64,000 nt of DNA from Pterois miles (Eukaryota; Chordata; Actinopteri; Perciformes; Scorpaenidae), in NCBI GenBank assembly GCA_947000775.1, contig CAMQGK010000552.1, forward strand, positions 1,038,501 through 1,102,500. The letters run 5' to 3'. Made by a program: the position numbers and the translations under genes. The notes under the pieces are model-generated. The model had not been told where the DNA came from and did no database searches. It saw nothing but the letters and a program-made list of their open reading frames with translations. Below are positions 56,094 to 64,000 of this stretch, piece after piece (position 1 is the first letter of the stretch; each line of letters begins with the position of its first letter).

Positions 56094-57979
56094 GTGGCTC
56101 ACCCTGCCTCCAAACCCATAGCTGTGGGAGTATGCCAGCATGGACAGATCATCAAACAGCCTCAGTACCGTCCGGCAGTGGCTGAGCTGAGCAGAAAACA
56201 GCAGCAGACGTTTCCCGAGCTGCTGAGATGAAACATCGGTTTCTGCCTTCCGGGAAAGAAATCCTCCGACCAGCTGTGAGCCATAACAGGCTGTCCGCAT
56301 CTGAGGAGACCAACAGAGGAGGAAAACACTGTGTAGAACTCAAAGTACTTTTAGCAGAAGGAGCAATTATCAAAAAAGAGACTTTACTTGCAGTGAAAGC
56401 TGATCTTTTTTAGATTTTGTGGAACAATTTTGACTTATTTTTAGGCTTTGAAAAGTTGAAAAGATTTGAAAAGTACCACTGTCTACTAAGCCACTCTTCA
56501 TGAATGGTTTATATGTTGTGATTAATGGCGTTATAAATGCTAATAGATCATTTACTAATCCTTTATAGATCAGTTATAAGCTACTGAAAAGAACAGTTTG
56601 ACTTGTCAGATTAACAATAGGAACGCCTGAGGAAATAGCTGCAGAGCATCTGGACCAAAATGCATTTATTAACAAGAAACGTCCCCATAATTGATGGATA
56701 GTGAAGTAGGGCTGGGCAATATATTGATATTATAATTATATTATGATATAGGATGAGACTAGATATTGTCTTAGATTTTGGGTATCGTAATATTACATAA
56801 GTGTCTTTTCCTGGTTTTAAAGGCTGCATTACAGTGAATCATCAAATTTTCTAAACTTACCAGACTGTTCTAATATTTGCCTTTTAGTCATTATATCCAT
56901 ATAATGAATCATTACTGATGATTATTTATCAAAAATCTCATTGAGCAAATATTTTGTGAAAGCACCAGTGGTTCACCTTACAATAATGTTGCAATATAAA
57001 TATTGAGGTATTTGGTAAAACATATTGTGGTATTTGTATTTTTTTCACAAGCCAGTGATTAGCAATGCAATTTTATTTTCCTTAGTGATTAATCTGCTGA
57101 TCATTTTCTCAGACAACTGGTCAATAAAACCTCAGAAAATATTGAAAAATGGCCACTATCTCCCAACACTACTTCCCAGAGCCCAAGGTTACTTAAACAA
57201 GAGGATGTTTGGCATGTTTGCATGAAAAATGACCCACATGATTAACTGATTATGAAAGTAAATGCTGATCGATAACCTCCCGAATGACTAGTGATTAACG
57301 AACTATTTGTTTAACAACATTAATGCAGCATTTCAACATTTCTGAAGTAATTTCTATGTTTTGTGTTACTTTGTACTCCCACTACACCACATTTTGGAAG
57401 CCAGTATTGTACTTCATTTATTTGACAGTTTTAGTTAATAGCTACTCTACAAATTCAGATTATAAATACAAAATGTAAATGAACTAATAGATTACATAAT
57501 ACAACCTATTTTACTTAATTAGTATATATTTATTATATGTTAACATACCCAGCAGTACATTAAGTAGGTACAATTAGACCCACCTTTACCAGCTATAACA
57601 TTAAAATGATGAGCTCATTATCACGACTTTGAATGCAGGACACTTTTTTGACTTTAACTGGCACAGTTAGTGAAGCACAGCTGGGACTCGAACCAACAAC
57701 CACTGGCAATACCTTTTAATTATTAACAGTCTACTGGCTTGTTTTTTTAATGTCAAACTGGTACAGCCTATACTCTCTGGTGGAGTCCCAAAAAATATGG
57801 TGTGAACCAAACTGATGAAAAACTAATGAACTCTCCCACACTAGGGAGGATAACAGTTAGGTGTCTGTGTCCACTCCAGATCATTTAAATATAAACCTGG
57901 GAGTAACGTTACTTACAACTTTATCTCTTCCTCTGTATGACTCCAGCAGTCGGACCAGAGAGTCCACAGCAGGCTGCAT
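54246..57979 (-). CDS. pex11g: PEX11G peroxisomal membrane protein
   Basis: Five exons: 57917-57979, 56103-56300, 55316-55494, 54586-54654, 54246-54459. The joined frame is 240 residues, against 241 for human PEX11G. It opens MQPAVDSLVRLLESYRGRDK, then has SQLVGGFL, LSHCRTVLRLFDDL, LTNVADQLYYPCEHIAWAAD and, near the C-terminus, GRFPSWLVGLMGTISS, all PEX11-gamma landmarks. PEX11 proteins bend the peroxisomal membrane and promote elongation and fission. C-terminal hydrophobic segments (WWLFSTVLWGSSLLLGIL and the WLVGLMG run) fit a membrane protein. The 54586 exon is the least conserved and its donor (AACAG then GTGTTG) was chosen to keep phase. An ETS-like ACTTCCTGT lies about 120 bp upstream of the ATG. 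Confidence 0.95.
54797..55095 (+). mobile_element. tRNA-derived SINE, copy 2
   Basis: It has the A box AGTAGCTCAGTCTGTAAGG, the B box GGGTTCAAGACCC at 54850-54862, and the same body as copy 1, GGGCACTGCCGAGGTGCCCC then GAGCAAGGCACC, ending GGACTAATAAAGG. The B box is closer to consensus than in copy 1. It lies in pex11g intron 3, antisense to the gene. Confidence 0.88.
56044..56091. repeat. (GTT)16 microsatellite beside a pex11g donor
   Basis: Sixteen GTT units on the plus strand, that is (AAC)n in the pex11g transcript, starting about 11 nt inside the intron after exon 56103-56300. Confidence 0.98.
56706..57045. repeat. GGGCAATAT-type repeat, copy 2
   Basis: It starts TAGGGCTGGGCAATATATTG and matches copy 1 at 24934-25285 across most of its length. 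The far end is truncated or eroded. It lies in pex11g intron 1. Confidence 0.7.
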
Positions 57980-58162
57980 GTCTGTCTGCTGCTCAAACTC
58001 TCTCACAACACGCCACAATAAATAAACACTGACTTATGAAGCTCCTGCACAACATCTCCACTCTCACCTGCTATCTGCTATCAGCTAGCTGGACTTTGAA
58101 ACAGGAAGTACCCCAGATAGACCACGTAGACGATCACCGAGTCAATCGAACATCTTCTTCGT

Positions 58163-58193
<31 letters not shown>

Positions 58194-58968
58194 GACCCTC
58201 CTGTGATGGTGTACTGCTGCCCTCTTCAGTTGGGGCAGCACCATTTGGCTACATACAGATAGGGCCGCTGCTTTAGTTTCGCTTTACAAATAAGTGTTAA
58301 ATGAAAATAAAATCGGAAAGCTCTGTGTACACTTTGGTTTTCTTTGCTCCAGGTTTCCCCCCTAAGTGTTGTTGAGCGGTGGAGGAAGAATTACTTTTAC
58401 TTAGCATCTATTATCTCTATCTATCCTTAAAATATATTTACTTAAATACTACAAGTAAAAATAGTCATTATACAGAATACAATTATATATGTATAATAAG
58501 TTATTAGTTGATTTCTATTTTGTGCTAATAATCTAACACTCACTGCCTAACTGTTATCTTTGACATATTTTCCAAATTCACATTAAAATGCAAATTAATA
58601 GTCTGGATGAACTGATTTCATTGCATATCTGAGATAATCTGAATATATTTCTTTTCCCCACAAAATATTGCTGTTCTGCTTCATTTCCATAATCCTCCAT
58701 CATCTGTAAATAGAGTTCCTCCTCCACTTTACTAAACTTCACACTTACAGGGGCTTAGCAATTTTCTTTTTCATTAAAAAAAGAGAGAAAATTGAGAAAA
58801 AAATGATTAAAAACGATTAAAAAAAGGGACATGATTACCAATAAAAAAGTAATTTTCTTTATTTAAATTATGTCAGAAGTCAAGCAATAAACAAAGCTAC
58901 AGTTATAGTGTATTCATTTTCTACACAAGCAGTTTGACAAACAATGACATGTTTGTTACTCTCAGCAC

Positions 58969-59046
<78 letters not shown>

Positions 59047-59251
59047 TTTAGTTTTATTTTCAGTTATAACAGGAAGCCTGGCTGTGTTTGAATCCTGTTA
59101 AACTGAATGCAGCTGGTGGAGTCAAGTAAATCAAATGTGTGTATCCAGATGGATAATTATAGTTTTATATAGCTTAAGTTTTCAGTTTCAAATTTTTATA
59201 TAGTTTGATTCCTTTGTCTGTCTGTATCTTTCTTCCTGTGTTTGACATGTT
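57980..59251. other. pex11g promoter side and pram1-like 3' UTR
   Basis: Near pex11g, the minus strand has an ETS-type ACTTCCTGT at about 58100, a T run on plus at 58165-58193 and a short 5' leader. Further up is the 3' UTR of the pram1-like gene, with a minus-strand AATAAA (TTTATT on plus at 58858-58863) about 390 nt after its stop. Between them lies the (GT)n tract listed separately. Confidence 0.55.
58972..59042. repeat. (GT)n microsatellite in pram1-like 3' UTR
   Basis: About 35 uninterrupted GT units; (CA)n in the pram1-like transcript, between its stop codon and the proposed AATAAA. Confidence 0.97.
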
Positions 59252-62200
59252 TCAATAATCAGTGTCATTGTCGTAGACGTCTGAAATAAAAAAAGAAAAA
59301 AACAAAATATTCTTAAAAAACAGAGTCAGAGAAACAAATGGGCTTCCAAAAATGAATATTCCTGATTAGCACAGTTTTCATGGCATTTATTATAGGACAC
59401 GAGGATCCAAAGCTAACTCACCGCCTGGATAGTCAACATCGTCGTAAATATCTCCTTCCCTGTAAAGGAAGACTGATGTTAAACTGACTGCAGAAAAGCT
59501 ATTTTCCACTGATATTTCTAGACCTAAAACTTTTAACATGAAGTCCAAATTTTGTTTACAATTTTGTTTACTGTAAGCATGGATGAGAACAAAATACATT
59601 ATACTTTAACGCAGATGAACTTAAAAAGATACGTACTATGTATAAATTTGTAAAAATAGAATATTTATATGTACAACTTTTATTAATTTAACTCAAAACT
59701 AAAAAAAAAACAAAAACTATTAACTAAAACTACAACAACAAAAATCAATCAAGCCAAAGAGTAGCTGTCATCATACCAAAACAATGTATTTACAGGACGG
59801 TCATCAAATGTCATGATTTATTTATAGTACAAAGAGACTAAATTAAGGTAATGCTACTGGTTGCAGGGCCACATATTAAACTGATTCACTTACATTGGAA
59901 GTAGAAGAGATCTGGACACATAACCGTCTGTGGGAGGAGAGAAAAACAGGCCAGGTGAAAAACAGTCACATTGAATTAAAATACAGCTGTTACTTAACTG
60001 GTTTTCCCCCAACTTTTCCTCTAGAACCCCAAGCATGTTAAGGTTTTCACTTATTCAGTGAAATATCTCATTATCTGCAACACGGATTGGCACAAAACAT
60101 CATTCACTGACCCAACATGATGCTTTTTCATCTACCGCCACCATGAGGTTGACTGTATACTTGCACGGAAAAGTAGCACAACTGTTTATGTGGAAGTGTT
60201 TCAAATAGTAAGGTCTTAGTGTAAATGGATGTATTTAGGAAGTAGTGAGTATGAAACAAATAGACAAGACTTGGGTTATACTGCACGACTTGCGTGAGAG
60301 TTTGTGAACTGATGTTGTGATATAGTTTTGCTGCGGTTAAATGCATTTACTTCAATTCATCAAGACTTTTCTCTGTTTTTGGATACTTCGTTCACTTTGG
60401 AGGTATGTGAGAAAAACAAAGCTTTCTTCATGGATTCAAGGTAACATAGGACATACAAATAATCATTTTAGGGGCGAAGTATTCCTTTAACATCAGCATG
60501 TCAGCCATGCCTTTAAGCTTGTTCAAGATGTGCCAGGCCTGTGCAGAATCGATCACCCCTGGTAGCTGCGCAGTGCATGCTGATTAAATTTGTGTCTGAC
60601 ATAATTCTGACTTACACTGACATCATGCACACATGGGCAACGATAACCTCACGAGATTGAAGCAGCCACAGATTTTAGAGTTGGGTGGCGCAGTTGCTCT
60701 CCATCAACTGCAAGACTCAGGGAATTATGGGAAACTCCTGGCTTGCACCTGATCACAGAGCTGATTGGCTCTTAGTTTTGACAGCAAATGTCAGGTGTTG
60801 TGAATATTCTAACTTTCTTTGCATTGTAATAGTAAGTGTTAGACATTAGTCTCATGTTGTGCAATGATCTGTTCATCTGTTAACAAACACACTTTTTGTG
60901 GTTGATAATAATTATTATTATAATGAAGGTTATTTATAAGCACTTATCAAAATGAGTGCTCACTGTGCTTTACAAGGTGGACATAAAAATATCCAATGCC
61001 AGATACACATACATTTCCACATATATTTACAAACAAATCTAAATAAATCCAAACATGGTCTGCAAACTACAAGCAGCCTACTGATCAGATCTAACAGGAT
61101 GCAACTTTACCCGTGACTTCCTGCAAATTCTTTGAAGGCTGCTTGAAATGGCTGTAAACTGTTTGACTTGACTGTAGCTTTTTGTCTCCGCCTCTGCTGC
61201 TGCCGCCTGAGCTCGTCTACTTTCCCGGCAAGGTGAAGTTCATGTCGAACGAGCCTTTAGTGAGCATGTTGGCATGCTGTTGTTAGCATTTAGCTCAAAG
61301 GCCTAACATAGCCTCTCAGAGCTGCTAATATGGCTGCAGCCTTCACATAGCCACGACAATAAAAATCAGCTCACCCCTTTTCTAAAATCACCTTGAAAAA
61401 CAGCCCCTGTGTCATTCACTGCATCTTAAAATAACATACAATCATAGAAGGATGTGAAGTCTTTACATACATTTTCCAAACCGGTTGCAACACAGAGCTT
61501 TCTTGCTGTTGGTGAGCTGGATGATGTCCACGACTTCTCCCTGAGTCACATGCAGATCTTTGCCTCCTGGCTTCTTTATGATGCTATTAGGATCCACCAT
61601 CATGGTGTGCAGCACCCTGACAGGCCCGTCATACTGGGAAACAACAGTTACAGTGATCCATTTTTAGCATTTTCTAAATTCCAGTAATTGTCTTAATGGA
61701 GGCACTGTAACATGTTTGTGTTAAATGCATCGCATGGAAATGATGCTTGTCGTCATTGTGGAGTGTATGTGGAGTTCCTCAAGGATCCAACCTGGGCCCT
61801 GTTCTGTTCTTTCCATACATGTTTCCCTTTGGATAAATAGTTCAGGAACAAATAATAATCAATATGACTATTTCCTTTCACTGCTATGCTGATGACACTC
61901 TGCTTTATCTGCTACTAAAATCAAATAATCTGGTGTGACAGTTTGAAAACAATTTACCTTAAATTTTTTTCTTAACTCCTTCTCCCGTTTAGCATCTATG
62001 CTGGAAAACAAGTGAGATGATTTAACAGTTAGTCAATAAAAAATGCATTTATCAACAACACATTTCCTTAGATTTTCTCTTGCAGATTAATAAAAAAAAA
62101 ATAGAGATAATTAGAGGTAGAATAATTCATTTTTTCTGGATATGAACATTTCCTCATGTGGTCTCATCACTTATCAGAGATGCATAAATAAAGCTTTACA

Positions 62201-63451
62201 TTACACAAAGCTACAATGAGCTGTCAGTATCTCAAGCTCTCATTGCCTGTTCCCTCTCAAAGGATCAGATGTGAAGAGATACCTTATTTCAGGCGGCGGT
62301 GGGGGGAAATCTTCAGTTAGTGGTTGAACATCATCATAGTCATCTGAGGACAAAACAAAAAGTACAGTAAAACTAAATCTAAAAACAATTTTGTTTTCTT
62401 ATCAATAAATACTTATCATTAACATTATCTGTTGAAACAATCAGACAACAGCAGTTGCATTTATAGTTTTATCCTCAACACAGAAAGCTATGCAGCTCAT
62501 TCAAATGCTCAGGGGATCAGGCTGGTCATCTTTCTCATTCTTTAAGTTGTCAAATATACAAGTTTATTTTATTTATTCATGCTTCCTCTCTCCTCTAGTT
62601 TTTTGTTCCCTGTTTGGGCTTCATAATCGGTTTCTTTACTGATTGTTGTTGATATCTTTAGGTGTTATGATACTGGCTGAATTTATTAGGGGTTGAAGAC
62701 AGCTTAGTTTCACTTAAGTTAGTGGTTATTACTTTGTTCCTTATTACAGATATGTATCTATGTGCAATATGTCAGTATGTATTATGCATGTATACATATT
62801 TTTATGTATATATATGCATGTGCAGTATGTAAACTGTATATGTGTCTGTGTGTTTATGTATACAGAATATATATGTTTTTTTTTCTTTAGCGTAAGATAT
62901 GCATGAGGTATGTGTAGATGTTATACAGTATGTATACTGTATGTATGTATGTCTCGATGTATGTTTATGCATGTACTGTATATTCATCCTTTATTGCATT
63001 ATAGTGACTTTGACTACTGACCAGTCCTTTAGTGTTTTGTTTGATTACCTTTATTCACTGCTCTATAACTGATTGTATGTCTACATCTCTTAGGTTAAAA
63101 TAATTATACCAATTTCATTTAAAAAAAAGGTAAAATATGTTATATAGCATTAGCAAATTGTACAGTATTACTAAATAAAATGTTAATTTTTAATTATATT
63201 TGAATAAGAACAGACTGACAATTCACCAATGGTTAATTGTGTGCTTATGAATATCGAATGTGAATCCCTATTAATATAGAAAAAAAATAAACCAAACAAG
63301 CTGGTCTTTTTGTCACATAAATGGCTAATGTGTTGTTTCTGTTGAGCAATGATGACGTTAAATAAAACTGAGATTTTACCTGGTATTAATTTTAATCTGT
63401 CAATAATGTTAGTGAGTGGTGTGTTGTCACTTACCATCATCTTGAAGCATG
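59252..63451 (-). CDS. pram1: PRAM1/FYB-family adaptor, 3' part with hSH3 domain
   Basis: Seven exons in phase: 63435-63451 (17 nt), 62283-62343, 61958-62000, 61471-61633, 59894-59927, 59422-59459, 59252-59280; the 5' part is outside the window. The order is acidic DDDDYDDVQPL, a proline run FPPPPPE, the basic helix KREKELRKKFK, then the helically extended SH3 fold: YDGPVRVLHTMMVD, GGKDLHVTQGEVVDIIQLTN, LCCNRFGKYGYVSRSLL. The tail is GDIYDDVDYPGDVYDNDTDY. FYB1 has the same plan (RKKFKYDGEIRVL and a GEIYDDI...IYDND ending). PRAM1 is favoured over FYB1/FYB2 by linkage to the 19p13 genes pex11g, apba3 and abca7. These adaptors link SKAP proteins and membrane lipids to integrin signalling in leukocytes. 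Tyrosines in YDDV repeats look like kinase substrates (inference). Confidence 0.75.
61750..61935 (+). mobile_element. LINE reverse transcriptase fragment with YADD
   Basis: A plus-strand frame reads CGVPQGSNLGPVLFFPYMF and, after a stop, CYADDTLLYLLLKS. These are the RT palm motifs (GVPQGS...LGP and YADD) of L2/Rex-type fish LINEs. It is broken by a stop and truncated both sides. It lies in a pram1-like intron, antisense to the gene. Confidence 0.8.
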
Positions 63452-63529
63452 CTGCAGATTAGAGGAAACATAAGATGTTAGTTGGAACAGACATGGGTGA
63501 AACTGAAACTCAAACAATTAGGTGGATTA

Positions 63530-64000
63530 CCAACACGTTCTCATCCCAACTCATTGTGTACATATAGTTACCTTTGGCGTCACTTTAGGATTAGGCAACA
63601 AAACCAATAGTTAAGTTTAGGAAAGAACTACAGATTGGGTTTAAAACTACTATGTTTGCACAGTAAAAATTACTCTGAATGTTGTGAACACAGGTCACAA
63701 AATGAACAATTGATTGTAACATGAAAGTGAAACTTAAAGCATAGGACATGAACAGCGGTCTCCTGGATGAAAACCTTTTATTTGTTGGACCTATCCCACC
63801 TCTGCTCTTTAAACTACATCATCACGCTCTCGGCTCACTTTCTTGGAGCATTTATTGTTTGCGCTGATGGGTTTACATTATAGTTAATGGAACACCCGGT
63901 GCGTTTCATACCGCTGATAAAGGGTGCTTTTGTGCAGTGGTACCGAACGCCGATGGCCATGCCAAAGCCTCGGCATTTGATGTGCTGGGAATGAGAACGG
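63530..64000. mobile_element. Terminal-inverted-repeat element reaching the window edge
   Basis: The left end ACGTTCTCATCCCAACTCAT is inverted at the right as CTGGGAATGAGAACGG (the last bases of the window). The interior holds AAATGCCGAGGC inverse, GGTACCGAACGCCGATGGCC and GGAACACCCGGTGCGTTTCA, a common teleost nonautonomous element of about 470 bp. No coding capacity. Confidence 0.65.

Noticed and set aside
55998..56300. Poly-Cys and poly-Thr open frames
   Set aside because: They arise from the (GTT)16 repeat. Only the pex11g part of the minus-strand frame, 56103-56300, is real exon.
62802..62987. His/Tyr/Thr-rich minus-strand ORF
   Set aside because: It translates a degenerate TATG/TGTA simple repeat and has no coding features.
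1..64000. CRISPR arrays, operons, phage or other bacterial systems
   Set aside because: Introns, microsatellites and vertebrate gene families show eukaryotic nuclear DNA; repeats are dispersed, not evenly spaced arrays.

Overview
This window is vertebrate nuclear DNA. Intron-rich genes with GT-AG junctions, dinucleotide microsatellites, tRNA-derived SINEs, L2-like LINE debris and many short inverted-repeat elements point to a ray-finned (teleost) fish. Four protein-coding genes are recognisable and all lie on the minus strand. Read in the direction of transcription, from high to low coordinates, they are: the 3' part of a PRAM1/FYB-family adaptor gene (63451-59252), a complete pex11g (57979-54246), a complete apba3 (5' UTR exon near 52.7-52.9 kb, coding 51576-43898), and a complete abca7 (noncoding exon near 42.7 kb, coding 39551-4689). 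I built the exon models by hand from splice sites, reading phase and family similarity. Exon lengths agree with the conserved ABCA1/ABCA7 exon pattern at nearly every position.

Layout: 1-4.7 kb is abca7 3' flank with repeats and one very tentative plus-strand terminal exon. 4.7-42.8 kb is abca7, with 48 coding exons and many mobile-element copies in its introns. 42.8-43.9 kb is the compact space between the apba3 stop and the abca7 CCAAT/GC-box promoter. 43.9-53.0 kb is apba3. 53.0-54.2 kb is intergenic. 54.2-58.1 kb is pex11g. 58.1-59.25 kb holds the pram1-like 3' UTR with a long (GT)n tract. 59.25-63.45 kb is the pram1-like hSH3 domain and C-terminus. 63.5-64.0 kb is a terminal-inverted-repeat element reaching the window edge.

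The gene products do not form a pathway: a lipid-exporting ABC transporter, a PTB/PDZ adaptor of the X11/Mint family, a peroxisomal membrane protein and a haematopoietic adaptor. In human all four relatives are on 19p13, so this looks like a conserved linkage block. No new multi-gene system is evident.

The most important anomaly is in abca7. The small exon just before the second nucleotide-binding domain is 67 nt instead of 63, with 4 extra bases at about 11081-11084. This breaks the frame unless an internal AG 13 nt into the exon is used as the acceptor. Every other abca7 exon joins in frame. Other notable points are a long lysine/serine-rich ABCA7 C-terminal tail ending in a PDZ-type ligand, a GC-AG intron, an upstream ORF overlapping the apba3 start, simple repeats close to splice sites, and opposed trinucleotide tracts flanking an abca7 NBD2 exon.
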